Assembly (NCBI GenBank): GCA_016765135.1
Contig: JAESQN010000030.1
Span: 1-64,000 of the forward strand
Direction of reading: 5' to 3'
Source: Robiginitomaculum sp.
GTDB lineage: Bacteria; Pseudomonadota; Alphaproteobacteria; Caulobacterales; Maricaulaceae
Length of the DNA stretch: 64,000 nt
A program made the translations under genes and the position numbers. This document shows positions 1 through 10,260 of this stretch, one piece after another. Position 1 is the stretch's first letter, and every line of letters begins with the position of its first letter. A model generated the notes under the pieces. That model did not search any database and was not told where the DNA came from. It saw only the letters and a list, made by a program, of their open reading frames with translations.

Positions 1-6
1 CCGGCA

Positions 7-31
7 CTTCCCCCATGAAAAATGGGGGAAG
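7..31. repeat. Short perfect hairpin downstream of prfC
   Basis: A perfect 10-bp inverted repeat (CTTCCCCCAT / ATGGGGGAAG) encloses a 5-base loop, ten bases past the prfC stop codon. Read on the minus strand it runs into GGGGGAAGTGCCG, a string also present in the large palindromic element between fghA and accD, so the two belong to one intergenic repeat family. It could also act as a terminator for prfC, but no T-run follows it on the minus strand within the window. Confidence 0.55.
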
Positions 32-40
32 AAAGAACGC

Positions 41-1624
41 CTAACTCCGCTCTTTCACCTTCAAAAACTTAAGCTTCGGGTTTTTGTCTGATGCGTAGCT
101 TATGTCCCACTGGGATTTTGCTAATAGTACCGGGGCGCCGTCCAGGTCTTCAGCTATGGCGCCCTGGTTTTTATCTATGAAGGCTTGCAGGAGCGCATCA
201 TCATCCGACACCACCCATCTGGCCACCTGATACATGCCTGGCTCGAACACCACCTCTAGCCCGTATTCAGTTTTGATGCGTTCGGCCATAACGTCGATTT
301 GCAAAGCCCCGACTGCCCCGACAATCATGTCCGAACCCATAGCCGGTTTGAAGAGTTGCGTGACGCCCTCTTCGGCTAGGCTTTCCAATGCTTTGCGCAA
401 ATGCTTGGCTTTTAGTGGGTCGGTGAGACGGGCGCGGCGCAAAAGTTCTGGCGCGAAATTAGGGGTGCCGGCGAATTTTATCTTGCCAGTTTCCGACAAA
501 CTGTCCCCGACCCTCAGCACGCCGTGATTGGGTATGCCGATAACATCACCGGCATAAGCCAATTCGGCCAGTTCTCTGTCTTGGGCGAAAAACAGGATGG
601 GATTATGTACGGAAATGGTTTTGTTTTCCAACGTTTTCAGTTTCATACCGCGCTTAAACACACCAGAGTTTAGCCGCAAAAATGCGACCCGGTCGCGGTG
701 ATTTGGATCCATATTGGCTTGTACTTTGAACACAAAGCCCGAGACAATTTTATCACCCGGTGCCATCTCGGCGGCCTGTCCGTTTTTCTGGCATTTTTCC
801 ACTTGCGGCCCCGGCGCGAATTGGGCCAGCGCGTCAATCAATTGTAGCACACCAAATTTGCGTAAGGCCGAGCCGAAATACACCGGGGTCATATGACCTT
901 CACGAAATGACTGCTCTTTAAATTCGCCGTATTCGCGGGCTAGCTCAACCTCCTCGCTAAACTCTAAGGTCAAATCATCATCGTCAATAGAGGCAGTCAT
1001 TTCGTCGCTATCAAGCTTGACCGCTTCGCCGTGTTCCCCGTCTGCGGAGAACGGCAAAAATGTGTTGCTCGTCAAATCGGCAATGCCCTTGAACCGCCGA
1101 CCACTGGCACATGGCCATTGCATGGGCACCACGTCCAGCGCCAATTTATCCTCAATCTCGGCCATAGTTTCGAACACGTCGCGAGCTTCGCGGTCAAATT
1201 TATTGACGAAAGTAATGATCGGAATATCGCGCAGGCGGCAAACCTCGAACAGTTTCAAGGTCTGCGGCTCAATACCCTTGGCCGCGTCCAGCACCATAAC
1301 GGCGCAATCGGCTGCGGTCAGAGTGCGGTAGGTGTCTTCTGAGAAATCCTCATGGCCCGGCGTGTCCAGCAGGTTAAACACCAAATCTCGGTGCTCGAAA
1401 GTCATCACGGACGACGACACGGAAATGCCCCGCTCTTGCTCGATTTTCATCCAATCGGATTGCGTGCGCCGTCTTTGCCCACGCGCCGCCACCTGCCCGG
1501 CTTGGTGGATAGCTCCCGCCGCCAGTAACATGTTTTCGGTCAAGGTCGTCTTACCCGCATCCGGATGCGAGATAATAGCAAATACCCGGCGTTTGGCGGA
1601 CGGATGTTCTGAATTTTGTGTCAT
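41..1624 (-). CDS. prfC: Peptide chain release factor 3
   Basis: This is a translational GTPase that recycles release factors RF1 and RF2 from the ribosome after termination. The protein of 527 residues is close to the usual family length of about 530. The N-terminal G domain shows the P-loop at residues 19-27 (SHPDAGKTT), the G3 motif DTPGHED at 87-93 and the G4 motif NKFD at 141-144. The stretch DWMKIEQERGIS is typical of RF3 and separates it from EF-G. The frame is open further upstream, to 1657, but the family normally begins just ahead of the P-loop, so ATG at 1624 is preferred although its Shine-Dalgarno is weak. It stands as a single minus-strand gene next to a toxin-antitoxin pair. 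Confidence 0.95.
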   Translation of the reverse strand: MTQNSEHPSAKRRVFAIISHPDAGKTTLTENMLLAAGAIHQAGQVAARGQRRRTQSDWMKIEQERGISVSSSVMTFEHRDLVFNLLDTPGHEDFSEDTYRTLTAADCAVMVLDAAKGIEPQTLKLFEVCRLRDIPIITFVNKFDREARDVFETMAEIEDKLALDVVPMQWPCASGRRFKGIADLTSNTFLPFSADGEHGEAVKLDSDEMTASIDDDDLTLEFSEEVELAREYGEFKEQSFREGHMTPVYFGSALRKFGVLQLIDALAQFAPGPQVEKCQKNGQAAEMAPGDKIVSGFVFKVQANMDPNHRDRVAFLRLNSGVFKRGMKLKTLENKTISVHNPILFFAQDRELAELAYAGDVIGIPNHGVLRVGDSLSETGKIKFAGTPNFAPELLRRARLTDPLKAKHLRKALESLAEEGVTQLFKPAMGSDMIVGAVGALQIDVMAERIKTEYGLEVVFEPGMYQVARWVVSDDDALLQAFIDKNQGAIAEDLDGAPVLLAKSQWDISYASDKNPKLKFLKVKERS

Positions 1625-1683
1625 GCTGTTCACATAAGAGCCAAGCGACTGGCACACAAGTGTTATTCTCTACTACATACCGC

Positions 1684-1977
1684 TCAGAGCCGAAATTCCC
1701 TGGAGGCAATAATGTGGTGGATATAGACAAATTCATCATCATATGAATACATGGCCCAATGGCTATCCATAACCAATAAACCCCTAAGCGTAATGCCACC
1801 GATTTTAAATGGCTTGCCTATTCCAGGGAAATCGGTCAGGAATTTTTCTATTGCATTTCGTATTTCCAAATCGATATATGCCGCAACATCAGGCACACCC
1901 CGCTCATATGCATAGTGCTCATAAATGCGCAAAAAATCGGTATCCGCTTTCGGCAGGGTTATAATTGTACGCACCAA
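1684..1977 (-). CDS. RelE/ParE-family toxin
   Basis: This is a 97-residue basic protein with the RelE/ParE fold pattern: an N-terminal strand, helices containing DTDFLRIYEHY, a FLTDFPGIGKPF segment and a C-terminal strand with VYIHHIIASRE. The order matches ParE-type toxins, which poison gyrase, more than ribosome-dependent RelE, although the target cannot be decided from sequence. It starts 2 bases after the stop codon of the upstream antitoxin gene, the normal antitoxin-first order, so the two are surely cotranscribed. It appears intact. Confidence 0.82.
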   Translation of the reverse strand: MVRTIITLPKADTDFLRIYEHYAYERGVPDVAAYIDLEIRNAIEKFLTDFPGIGKPFKIGGITLRGLLVMDSHWAMYSYDDEFVYIHHIIASREFRL

Positions 1978-1979
1978 GT

Positions 1980-2246
1980 TTATGCAGACTTATATTTGGC
2001 ATCAACTTGTGCCTTGAGCGCATCAAAATGAGCATCAATTTCTTTGCGAGAAGATAGTTTTGTACCAAGACCTTGTTTCTTCTGTTCGATAGACTCCGCT
2101 ATAATGGCTTCAAGCTCGGCTTGCGTATAGCCGGGTATGGGATTGCTTTCATTTTCAACAACAACCGTAACAAGCGCATCAACAGGAATATCCCCGCGTA
2201 ATTCAGCGGGTAATTTTGAGGCCGGAAATTTATGCACAATACTCAT
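1980..2246 (-). CDS. Antitoxin partner of the ParE-like toxin
   Basis: This is an 88-residue protein directly upstream of a RelE/ParE-type toxin on the same strand. The N-terminal part (MSIVHKFPASKLPAELRG) resembles the DNA-binding or dimerisation half of small antitoxins. The C-terminal half, rich in Glu, Lys and Gln, looks like the extended toxin-wrapping helix. No single antitoxin family is clear from inspection, so the role rests mainly on position and size. Transcription probably begins within a few bases of the start codon, from a TATAAT box at 2253-2258. Confidence 0.72.
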   Translation of the reverse strand: MSIVHKFPASKLPAELRGDIPVDALVTVVVENESNPIPGYTQAELEAIIAESIEQKKQGLGTKLSSRKEIDAHFDALKAQVDAKYKSA

Positions 2247-2252
2247 GGCGTT

Positions 2253-2281
2253 ATTATAGCAGAAAAGCAGAAAAACACAAA
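2253..2281 (-). promoter_or_regulatory. Predicted promoter of the ParE-type TA operon
   Basis: On the minus strand a perfect -10 hexamer TATAAT (2258-2253) lies 17 bases from a weak -35 TTTGTG (2281-2276). The spacer contains a tandem repeat of AGCAGAAA on the plus strand, which could be an operator for the TA complex. The -10 box is only 6 bases ahead of the antitoxin start, so the message would be nearly leaderless. Confidence 0.45.
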
Positions 2282-2283
2282 GC

Positions 2284-2613
2284 CTATTCCGTCTCCACCG
2301 ACTCTGTCAGGAAATGACGCCCTTGCTTGTCTTCTATTTCCACCACCCAGACATCCGGGTCGGTTGCCACTCTTTTGCCAATGAGTTGGTCGATTTCGCG
2401 CTCGCACATTGGGCCTTTGGGCAGCCAAACCCGTTCACCTTCGAAATTCCTGATGGGGCGATATAGCACTGCGTTTCCGTCCAGTGTACACACCTTGACC
2501 AACACCGCGCCGCCGTCCGCATCGCCCTTGCGCACCAATGCAGCAAACGCCGCACCAATTTCGGCACGGCGGATCAGGGCATATACCCAGACGGTGGGTT
2601 TAAGGACTGGCAT
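2284..2613 (-). CDS. DUF1491 family protein
   Basis: This is a small conserved alphaproteobacterial protein of unknown function, about 109 residues. The opening MPVLKPTVWVYALIRRAE fits the family start (a Lys, then a Trp-Val-x-Ala-Leu-hydrophobic-Arg-Arg segment), followed by GAVLVKVCTLDG and a C-terminal region with EREIDQLIGKR and DPDVWVVEIED. No signal peptide or membrane segment is visible. Longer starts at 2616 and 2634 are possible; 2613 was chosen by family alignment since no convincing Shine-Dalgarno separates them. It is followed, same strand, by the ParE-type TA pair, whose promoter overlaps its 3' end. Confidence 0.75.
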   Translation of the reverse strand: MPVLKPTVWVYALIRRAEIGAAFAALVRKGDADGGAVLVKVCTLDGNAVLYRPIRNFEGERVWLPKGPMCEREIDQLIGKRVATDPDVWVVEIEDKQGRHFLTESVETE

Positions 2614-2678
2614 CATATATCGGGAAACTGGCACCTAATTTGCTTGGTGAACAGCGAAATTACTAAAAAGGCGCTGAC

Positions 2679-5261
2679 ATGTCCCATAATAAGCACAATA
2701 GGCACAAACAGACTATAAATTATACTGCAAATCGCAGCGTTTTAAGAACGGTTGGGTTCTGCCTGTTGCTTATTTTCCAGGCCTCCATACTGGTTTTCGG
2801 AAACGCGAGTGCCTCGGCTGTTACGGCTGTTACGGGCAATCAGTCCAAGGCACGACCACCCGCTATCTTGAAATCAAATTTAACCGATTTATCCAAGCAA
2901 AAATACGCCGAACTGGACTGGCAAACACAATCCTTTGAGCTTAACTTTGATTTACCCGCCCATGATTGGTATGACAAACTCGACCTGTTCCTCAGCGCTT
3001 ATCCCGAAGGCAATGTGGCACGCAACACCCCCTTGTTGATCAGCTATAACGGTGCCGCTCCCGTCCCATTATATGGCCGAGGCTCCCGTTTTGATGCCCA
3101 TATCCGCATGGACACATCGCGCATAAGGTTGAGAAACAACACCATAAAAATCAGTTATAAAACACCCGTAGGTAATTCTTGCCTGACGCCTGATAACGGT
3201 AAATGGGTGCTGGATTTATCCCGCTCCAAATTGGTTGCCAGTGTACGCGCCAAGAAGCGTGCCATGCAAATTGTGGAAGTTGAAAAACGCCTAACCCATC
3301 CCATGACAGCCCCCAAACGGGTCGGCATTGTTGCTATTGGCAAAAACAAACTGGCCTATGAAGCCCTAAGCGCACAAGCCATCGCCCAGCGTATGGACTT
3401 TGTACCAGATTTCAAACTCGGTTCAGGGGTCACGGATATGGTGATATTGATTGGAACATATACCGATATAGCCCCCCGGCTGAACAACAAATCCCTGAAA
3501 AATACCAAAGGTGCAAAAGTGTTGATTGACACAGGCCGTAAACCTGTTTTGATTTTAGGCGGGGAAACTGAAGACCAGGTTTTGGAATTAGTGCGCGCCT
3601 TTGCCAGTTTTCATTTGCCAAATGCGCGGCGCGGCAGCGTGTCTTTACAAGATTTATACGCAAGCCCCATGCTGGCCCCACGTGCAATTATGAGCGCCGG
3701 GAGATTTAAATTATCCGATATCGGCAACCCGGTATTGGTGCAATCCTGGCGGCCTGAGCCAGCAATGGTAAACTTTAATGTCGCAAACTCTGATACGGCC
3801 AGTGGCATTTTGACACTGAACATTCACAACGCTAAAGACATAAATCCAAAATCACGGTTATCCGTCAGCCTGAACGATCAAAAAATCGGCTATACCCATT
3901 TGAATAAATCCTCAAAAATGGTCGAGTTTAAAATCAAGCCAGGCATGTTCGCCCCAACCAATAACCGCTTACGGTTCACCCCGGAAATTTTACCCGCAGA
4001 CAACCTCGGCGTATGTGATGTACAACAAAATGCCCCAACAATCCTGATCAGCAATAGCTCACGTTTTGACATCACAACCGGCGCGCCGACGCCCGCCACT
4101 GATCTTAGTCGTTTTGCCGCTACGGGTGCGCCATTTGATAAAAACGCGCTCATTGTTTTGACCGGGAACTCTCTTAAAGACCAACAAGCCAGCCTTCGGT
4201 TTCTTGCCTATGCGGCCAGGCAATTCGGCTCAAAATGGGCGAATGCCGATTATATAGCCCAACTCCCGGCTAGCGGTATATCGGATAAAAACATATTATT
4301 TCTTGGCCCAAAACCAATTTCCGACCCGGTGCTTTTTAACGCAGCGCCTGGCGGGCTGAAACTGGCCTTGCGTAAGAAAAGGTTCAAGCCGCAAGCTGCT
4401 ACAGCCGCAAGATTACCTGCCCAATTTGCCTCTGCAAATGTCGAGCAAGTTATCAAAACAATGGTGGCGCAAAATGCGTCTCGCTTACCCGAGCGGCGAT
4501 TGAAATCCGGAGGCTTGGCTGCTTTGTTCACATCTCCCTACAACACTAATAATGTAGTGGGCCTCATCAGTTCAGACCGCACATCAAAATTTGCCAGCGC
4601 CATGGAGCAGGTCTCCACTGAAGATTATTGGAACGCCCTGCGCGGCAGTGTCGTACGCTGGGATGATAAATCCATCTTGATGACGCAAACAACAATCCCT
4701 CATAGTAGCTCCGAAAACACTCCGGTTGGCACATCCGGGCTTACCGCCAATATTAAAAATTGGTTTGGCTCTTTGTCGCTGGGTAAAAAACAGCCAAGCC
4801 AATTCACACCCGCGCCCGATGAACACAAAACAGCAAGCAATAATACTGCAACCATACTTCTACCTACCGCGCCATCGCCTGATGTAACATCCGTCACAGG
4901 CACACAACCATTACGTGGCACCTTGCCTTCCAGATCAAATGTGCCCTCCAGGCCAAATGTACAAGAAATTTTTGCCGATAAAGTAGCCTGGAAAATGGAC
5001 TGGTGGGCATTTCGAGGCAAGGTTTCGGAATTTACCGCACCCTCCATGACCAAGCTTAAATTAGCCAGCTTTCAAGCCAAACAAAACATGCAAACCTGGT
5101 GGAATAATACGGCAAGCCCAACATTCGAAAAAACGCCACTGCGGAAATGGGGGCAAGACATTACCCGCAATCCTGCGGCGTTTCTCTTGCTGCTGATTTT
5201 CCTGGCATTTTTCCTAACCGCATTAAGCTCACCTATGTTGTCGCGTAAAAAGAAAAACTAA
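2679..5261 (+). CDS. BcsB-like cellulose synthase accessory protein (orphan)
   Basis: This 860-residue exported, membrane-anchored protein matches the BcsB family, the periplasmic partner of cellulose synthase BcsA. It has an N-terminal hydrophobic segment (about 22-46), two long beta-rich carbohydrate-binding-like repeats, a family signature near ITTGAPTPATDLSRFAATG followed by LIVLTGNS, and one C-terminal membrane helix (about 833-850) ending in RKKKN. In known systems BcsB touches BcsA through that last helix and guides the glucan across the periplasm. No bcsA, bcsZ or bcsC lies in this window, so the partner glycosyltransferase must be elsewhere or be of another type. Residues 690-790 are Ser/Thr/Pro-rich and low complexity, which is longer than expected before the final helix. 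The exact polymer is unknown. Confidence 0.75.
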   Translation: MSHNKHNRHKQTINYTANRSVLRTVGFCLLLIFQASILVFGNASASAVTAVTGNQSKARPPAILKSNLTDLSKQKYAELDWQTQSFELNFDLPAHDWYDKLDLFLSAYPEGNVARNTPLLISYNGAAPVPLYGRGSRFDAHIRMDTSRIRLRNNTIKISYKTPVGNSCLTPDNGKWVLDLSRSKLVASVRAKKRAMQIVEVEKRLTHPMTAPKRVGIVAIGKNKLAYEALSAQAIAQRMDFVPDFKLGSGVTDMVILIGTYTDIAPRLNNKSLKNTKGAKVLIDTGRKPVLILGGETEDQVLELVRAFASFHLPNARRGSVSLQDLYASPMLAPRAIMSAGRFKLSDIGNPVLVQSWRPEPAMVNFNVANSDTASGILTLNIHNAKDINPKSRLSVSLNDQKIGYTHLNKSSKMVEFKIKPGMFAPTNNRLRFTPEILPADNLGVCDVQQNAPTILISNSSRFDITTGAPTPATDLSRFAATGAPFDKNALIVLTGNSLKDQQASLRFLAYAARQFGSKWANADYIAQLPASGISDKNILFLGPKPISDPVLFNAAPGGLKLALRKKRFKPQAATAARLPAQFASANVEQVIKTMVAQNASRLPERRLKSGGLAALFTSPYNTNNVVGLISSDRTSKFASAMEQVSTEDYWNALRGSVVRWDDKSILMTQTTIPHSSSENTPVGTSGLTANIKNWFGSLSLGKKQPSQFTPAPDEHKTASNNTATILLPTAPSPDVTSVTGTQPLRGTLPSRSNVPSRPNVQEIFADKVAWKMDWWAFRGKVSEFTAPSMTKLKLASFQAKQNMQTWWNNTASPTFEKTPLRKWGQDITRNPAAFLLLLIFLAFFLTALSSPMLSRKKKN

Positions 5262-5275
5262 ACTTTATTCATGGC

Positions 5276-5293
5276 AGCTCCCCTTGGGGCTTT
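5276..5293 (+). terminator. Weak hairpin after the BcsB-like gene
   Basis: AGCTCC (5276-5281) pairs with GGGGCT (5286-5291), with one wobble and a 4-base loop, and three T follow. The stem is short, so terminator function is uncertain. Confidence 0.3.
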
Positions 5294-5384
5294 GGCACAC
5301 TAGGCTGTAGTGGAGTATAGAGCATTTCTCACAAAAACACCTGCGACAAATTGAAAATATCTGGGGGCTAAGCAATACACACCC

Positions 5385-5413
5385 TTGCTCTGAAGATGCC
5401 GTTGGCGTATATT
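5385..5413 (+). promoter_or_regulatory. Candidate promoter of nrdJ
   Basis: TTGCTC (5385-5390) and TATATT (5408-5413) are separated by 17 bases and lie about 50 bases before the nrdJ start codon. The spacing is ideal for a housekeeping sigma factor. No cobalamin riboswitch or clear NrdR box pair was recognised in the 200-base upstream region. Confidence 0.42.
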
Positions 5414-5462
5414 GTCAGACCGATTCACGGTTTAACATTTACAGTTTAGCAAAGGGCACCTA

Positions 5463-8400
5463 ATGCTGATTTCGCGCTTATTCACCAAAGACATTCACAA
5501 TCCTTACGACCATATGGAGTTTAAAACCATATCCAGCGAGATACGGGATCCGGACGGCGCTTTGGTATCAAGTGCCGAGGCCTTTGATGCGCCTGCGCCC
5601 TGGTCGCAAATGGCTTGTGATATTTTGGCGCAAAAATATTTCCGTAAGGCCGGCATTCCCGCCAAGCTGAAGCCCGTCAAGGAAGACAATGTCCCTAAAT
5701 GGTTGTGGCGGCATGAAGCGGATAAAGCGGCCCTGAAAAAACTGCCCAAAGCCGAGCGCATGGTCGGCGAGCATGATGCCCGCGCCGTATTTGACCGCAT
5801 GGTCGGGTGCTGGACATATTGGGGCTGGAAGGGCGGTTATTTCGATGGGGAAGACGACGCCCGCGCCTATTTTGACGAAATGCGCTTTATGTTGGCCACA
5901 CAAATGGCCGCGCCCAATTCCCCCCAATGGTTTAACACCGGACTGCATTGGGCTTACGGTCTGACCGGGAGCGGACAGGGCCATTATTATGTGGACTTCA
6001 AAACTGGGAAATTGAAGAAATCCAACAACGCCTATGAACGCCCCCAACCCCATGCCTGTTTCATCCAGGCCGTGGACGACGGACTGGTGTCGGACGGCGG
6101 TATTATGGATTTATGGACACGCGAAGCGCGTTTGTTTAAATACGGCTCTGGCACGGGTTCCAATTTCTCGCACATACGCGGCGCAGGCGAGCCTTTGTCG
6201 GGCGGTGGTACATCGTCCGGTCTACTGAGTTTCCTCAAGGTTGGAGACGCGTCCGCTGGGGCCATTAAATCTGGCGGCACCACGCGCCGCGCCGCCAAAA
6301 TGGTCATCGTTGATATTGACCATCCGGACATTGAAGAATTTATCGGCTGGAAATCCCGCGAGGAGATGAAAGTCGCTGCCCTTGTGGCTGGCTCCAAAGC
6401 TTTGGAAAAGCACTTAAACGACATTCTCAACGCCTGCATCAATTGTTCAGGCTCGGACGAAAACTGCTTTAACCCCAAAGAAAACATGGCGCTCAAGCGC
6501 GAAATCCGCTCGGCCAAACGAGCTGGTGTGCCGGACGGTGCTATTGAGCGCACATTGCATCTGGCCCGCCAAGGTTTTGACAAAATTGATGTACCTGTCC
6601 TGGACGCCGATTGGGACAGCGAAGCCTACCGCACCGTCGCCGGACAAAACGCCAATAACTCGGTGCGTGTCAGTGATGATTTCCTACGCGCCGTGGAGAA
6701 CGACGAAACATGGGATCTCATACGCCGCACTGACGGGGCCGTGGCCAAATCCGTGCGCGCACGGGATCTCTGGCACCAAATGGGCCAAGCCAGTTGGTCA
6801 AGTGCTGATCCGGGTATTCAATACCACGACACCATCAATGATTGGCACACGTGCCCAAATAGCGGCGACATTCGCGGCTCAAGTCCGTGTTCGGAATATA
6901 TGTTTTTGGATGATACCGCCTGCAATTTAGCGTCGATCAATTTGATCAAATTCAAGGGAAAAGACGTCGAATTTGACGTGTCCGGCTTTGAGCATGCATC
7001 TCGGTTGTGGACTTTGACATTGGAAATTTCGGTAATGATGGCGCAATTCCCGTCCAGGGAAATCGCCCGCAAATCTTATGAATACCGCACGCTCGGGCTT
7101 GGCTATGCCAATATTGGCGGGCTCTTGATGGCTAGCGGTATCGCTTATGACAGTGAACAAGGCCGGGCCACCGCCGGGGCTGTCGCGGCCTTATTAAGCG
7201 CCGTCGCCTACAAGACATCCGCAGAAATCGCCAAGCTTATGGGCGCGTTTTCCGGGTTTGAGACCAACAAAAAGCCCATGCTCAAAGTGATTAAAAACCA
7301 CCGCCGCGCCGCCGAAGGTCGCACGGATTATGACGGGCTGAAAGTCGTTCCAACACCGCTCAATCATGCTGATTGTCCTTACGCAGGTTTGACGAAAGCC
7401 GCCGTAAAATGCTGGAAACAGGCCGAAGCTTTGGGTAAAAAACATGGCTACCGCAATGCCCAAGTTTCGGTGATTGCCCCGACCGGCACTATCGGCCTGA
7501 TCATGGATTGCGACACCACCGGGATTGAGCCGGACTTTGCTTTGGTCAAGTTTAAGAAACTGGCTGGCGGTGGACATTTCAAAATTATTAACCGCTCCGT
7601 CCCCCGCGCCCTCAAAGCACTGGGCTACACAAAACGCCACATTAACGAGATCGAAAACTATGCTCTAGGCTCTGGTTCACTGGCTGGCTCTCCGGCCATA
7701 TCCCTGGACGATTTACGGGCGCTCGGGTTTGATGATGACCATTTGGCCATTGTCGAAGGGGCCGTAAAAGACGCCTTTGATGTCCGTTTTGTGTTTAACA
7801 AATGGACACTCGGGGACGATTTTTGCAAGGACAAACTTGGCCTAACCGACAAACAAATGGAAGCGAGCGGTACAGACTTATTGCCTTTGCTCGGTTTTTC
7901 GGGTGACGATATTGAAAAAGCCAATGTGTTTTGCTCTGGCGCCATGACTTTGGAAGGCGCACCTCATCTTAAAGCCACCGACCTGCCCGTCTTTGATTGC
8001 GCCATGCCGTGCGGGCGTATTGGCACCAGGTCTCTCAGCGTTGATGCGCATATTTTGATGATGGCAGCGGCCCAGCCGTTTATTTCCGGCGCTATTTCCA
8101 AAACCGTAAACATGCCAAGCACCGCAACCATTGACGAATGCGCGAGCGTTTATTCCGCCGCATGGAAACTGGGCTTGAAAGCCATTGCCCTGTACCGGGA
8201 CGGCTCGAAACTGTCCCAGCCGCTTAATTCGGCCATATTCGACGAAGCCGCTATGGATGCCCTCGACGAAACCAAAGAGCAAGCCAGCGCCGCACAGGCC
8301 AGCATGGGCGCAGAAAAAATCGTCGAGAAAATCATCGAGCGCGTGGTCGAAAAACCCGTAGAGCGCCACAGACTGCCGGACAGGCGCACGGGCTATATTC

Positions 8401-9167
8401 AAAAAGCCTCCGTTGGTGGCCACAAAGTTTATTTGCACACGGGCGAGTTTGAAGACGGGTCTCTGGGCGAAATTTTCATCGACATGCACAAAGAAGGCGC
8501 GGCATTTCGTTCAGTCATGAATAATTTCGCCATCGCCATTTCCATTGGCCTGCAATACGGCGTACCTCTGGAAGAATTCGTCGATGCCTTTATCTTTACC
8601 CGCTTTGAGCCGTCCGGCCCGGTCAAGGGTAATGACACCATTAAATTTGCCAATTCCATCCTGGATTATATCTTCCGCGAGCTTGGTATTTCCTATCTTG
8701 GCTGGGACGATTTGGCCCATGTTGATCCCAATTCGATCACACCTGATGCGGTTGGTAGCGGCGACAATGAGCGCGGCCTGACTAACCTGGAAAACCAGGC
8801 CCAAGAGCAAGCCCCGGTCGTGCCCTATTCCAAAGGTTTCTTGCGCGGCGGTGATGCAGACAATATCGTACATTTTCACCGCTCCGCGCCCGAAGATGAA
8901 GCATTGGAAACGAAAGAATCCGAAAATACAAACGCGAGCATAGACATAGCTGAAGAAGCAGAAATGTTGGAACGCACGGAAGTTTCGAGCGGAGCTTCTA
9001 CACTGACGCCCGCACCAGCGGTCACCGAAAGCAGTGTATCCGCCCAAGCAGCCCGGTTTAAAGGCTATACGGGTGATGCCTGCCCAACCTGCGCCCATTT
9101 CACCCTCATTCGAAATGGTACCTGCCAAAAATGCGACACATGTGGCTCCACGACAGGGTGTTCATAA
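5463..9167 (+). CDS. nrdJ: Adenosylcobalamin-dependent ribonucleotide reductase (class II)
   Basis: This enzyme reduces ribonucleotides to deoxyribonucleotides using adenosylcobalamin to generate the thiyl radical, and so needs no oxygen-dependent small subunit. The 1234 residues are typical of the long alphaproteobacterial class II enzyme. Visible landmarks are the redox cysteine in HACFIQ near residue 199, the [13 protein letters not shown] segment, the radical-cysteine motif SPCSEY near 476, and [21 protein letters not shown] Glu/Lys-rich linker near 940-970 ([16 protein letters not shown]) precedes a conserved C-terminal domain. The last 30 residues carry CPTC, CQKCDTC and a final GCS, which form a zinc-type knuckle and the recycling thiols. 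It is a single gene with its own promoter and terminator. Confidence 0.96.
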   Translation: MLISRLFTKDIHNPYDHMEFKTISSEIRDPDGALVSSAEAFDAPAPWSQMACDILAQKYFRKAGIPAKLKPVKEDNVPKWLWRHEADKAALKKLPKAERMVGEHDARAVFDRMVGCWTYWGWKGGYFDGEDDARAYFDEMRFMLATQMAAPNSPQWFNTGLHWAYGLTGSGQGHYYVDFKTGKLKKSNNAYERPQPHACFIQAVDDGLVSDGGIMDLWTREARLFKYGSGTGSNFSHIRGAGEPLSGGGTSSGLLSFLKVGDASAGAIKSGGTTRRAAKMVIVDIDHPDIEEFIGWKSREEMKVAALVAGSKALEKHLNDILNACINCSGSDENCFNPKENMALKREIRSAKRAGVPDGAIERTLHLARQGFDKIDVPVLDADWDSEAYRTVAGQNANNSVRVSDDFLRAVENDETWDLIRRTDGAVAKSVRARDLWHQMGQASWSSADPGIQYHDTINDWHTCPNSGDIRGSSPCSEYMFLDDTACNLASINLIKFKGKDVEFDVSGFEHASRLWTLTLEISVMMAQFPSREIARKSYEYRTLGLGYANIGGLLMASGIAYDSEQGRATAGAVAALLSAVAYKTSAEIAKLMGAFSGFETNKKPMLKVIKNHRRAAEGRTDYDGLKVVPTPLNHADCPYAGLTKAAVKCWKQAEALGKKHGYRNAQVSVIAPTGTIGLIMDCDTTGIEPDFALVKFKKLAGGGHFKIINRSVPRALKALGYTKRHINEIENYALGSGSLAGSPAISLDDLRALGFDDDHLAIVEGAVKDAFDVRFVFNKWTLGDDFCKDKLGLTDKQMEASGTDLLPLLGFSGDDIEKANVFCSGAMTLEGAPHLKATDLPVFDCAMPCGRIGTRSLSVDAHILMMAAAQPFISGAISKTVNMPSTATIDECASVYSAAWKLGLKAIALYRDGSKLSQPLNSAIFDEAAMDALDETKEQASAAQASMGAEKIVEKIIERVVEKPVERHRLPDRRTGYIQKASVGGHKVYLHTGEFEDGSLGEIFIDMHKEGAAFRSVMNNFAIAISIGLQYGVPLEEFVDAFIFTRFEPSGPVKGNDTIKFANSILDYIFRELGISYLGWDDLAHVDPNSITPDAVGSGDNERGLTNLENQAQEQAPVVPYSKGFLRGGDADNIVHFHRSAPEDEALETKESENTNASIDIAEEAEMLERTEVSSGASTLTPAPAVTESSVSAQAARFKGYTGDACPTCAHFTLIRNGTCQKCDTCGSTTGCS

Positions 9168-9184
9168 GATAACTGTATTTTAAT

Positions 9185-9214
9185 GCAAAACCGCTCGCAA
9201 AGGGGCGGTTTTGC
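9185..9214 (+). terminator. Intrinsic terminator of nrdJ
   Basis: A perfect 10-bp inverted repeat, GCAAAACCGC (9185-9194) and GCGGTTTTGC (9205-9214), starts 17 bases after the nrdJ stop. The T-run is inside the stem's right arm, so efficiency may be moderate. It separates nrdJ from the pentapeptide-repeat gene 16 bases further on. Confidence 0.65.
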
Positions 9215-9229
9215 CTGTATAGAACGGCA

Positions 9230-10240
9230 ATGAAAATACAAAAATTGATCAAGCAGATAGCTTTTTGTCTCTCTGCACCTGGAGTTTTGTTGGCAAATAC
9301 TGCCTTTGCACAAACCGCCAGCACCCCCGTAAGCACCAGTGTACATATCTCTGGCTCTTGTTCCAAATGCGATTTGTCGCGCCGGGTCATGCCAGGTCTT
9401 TCATTACAGGGCGCCAATTTCGCTGGCAGTGATTTTTCCCATTCCAATCTTTCTGGCGCTAAATTGAACCGATCAAGGTTGAATAACACTTCATTTCACA
9501 AAGCTTATCTGATGCGCGTTTCAGGAGTTAATGTTAATCTCAAAAATGCGGAACTTCGCGGTACTACCTTGTCCGAAGCCAGTCTGACTGCTTCAGATTT
9601 CACCCAGGCTGATTTGCGCAAAGCCGATTTGACGGGCAGCGATTTTACCCGCAGTGACTTCAGCCGGGCAAAGCTCATCAGTACAGATGCCATGGGCGCC
9701 ATATTTGTAGGTGCTAATTTTTATAAATCCAATCTTGGTCGGAGCGATTTCACACATGCGGATTTCAGTAACGCGCAATTCATTAGCACCAAATTTGGTG
9801 ACGCCAATGTGGAAAACGCAAATTTCACCGGGGCCAATCTCAGCGGTGCCAGCATGCACAAAATAATGGGCCTGACCCAAAGCCAACTGGACAAAGCCTG
9901 CGGTTCAAACGATACGCATTTGCCTGCCGGGTTTACACTCAAGACTTGCCCACAAAACGTCAATTTGGATGCCGAAGCGCGGCAAACACCAATTGTCCCG
10001 CAAGCGTCTTTTACACCAAATGCTCGAAACCTGCCCCGCGAAGCAACAAGGATTTTTGACACAACCAATTCGGTCGTAAGAATGGTCGGCCCGGCCTCAC
10101 ATCACAATCTCGATCTGGAAGAAGCCATCGGTCTTATTGATAAATCCATCCGCGATCTACCGCTCGGAAGCCCAACTCGCGCTCGCCTGACGCAGGCCCA
10201 CGAACATCTGGAAAAAGTCCGCACCGCGTCCGGTAAATAG
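9230..10240 (+). CDS. Secreted pentapeptide-repeat protein
   Basis: This is a 336-residue exported protein. Residues 1-28 form a Sec signal peptide with an AxA-type cleavage site (TAFAQ). A short CxxC (SCSKCDLSRR) follows near residue 43, then about 30 consecutive A(D/N)(L/F)xx pentapeptides from roughly 55 to 205, which predict a right-handed quadrilateral beta-helix. The remaining C-terminal third is unrelated and predicted helical (LDLEEAIGLIDKSIRDL). Cytoplasmic pentapeptide proteins such as Qnr/MfpA mimic DNA, but this one is periplasmic or secreted, so that role does not apply. The paired cysteines before the repeats are typical of exported family members. The function is unknown. Confidence 0.8.
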   Translation: MKIQKLIKQIAFCLSAPGVLLANTAFAQTASTPVSTSVHISGSCSKCDLSRRVMPGLSLQGANFAGSDFSHSNLSGAKLNRSRLNNTSFHKAYLMRVSGVNVNLKNAELRGTTLSEASLTASDFTQADLRKADLTGSDFTRSDFSRAKLISTDAMGAIFVGANFYKSNLGRSDFTHADFSNAQFISTKFGDANVENANFTGANLSGASMHKIMGLTQSQLDKACGSNDTHLPAGFTLKTCPQNVNLDAEARQTPIVPQASFTPNARNLPREATRIFDTTNSVVRMVGPASHHNLDLEEAIGLIDKSIRDLPLGSPTRARLTQAHEHLEKVRTASGK

Positions 10241-10260
10241 GCTCTACCCTCTGAAATAAA

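Noticed and set aside
5262-5462. Cobalamin riboswitch ahead of nrdJ
   Set aside because: The region is only 200 bases, lacks the B12-box-like conserved core, and shows only a short hairpin at its left end.
5568-6053. Long antisense frames inside nrdJ, carB, folC and aspS
   Set aside because: They are shadows of strongly coding frames with typical codon bias and have no independent motifs.
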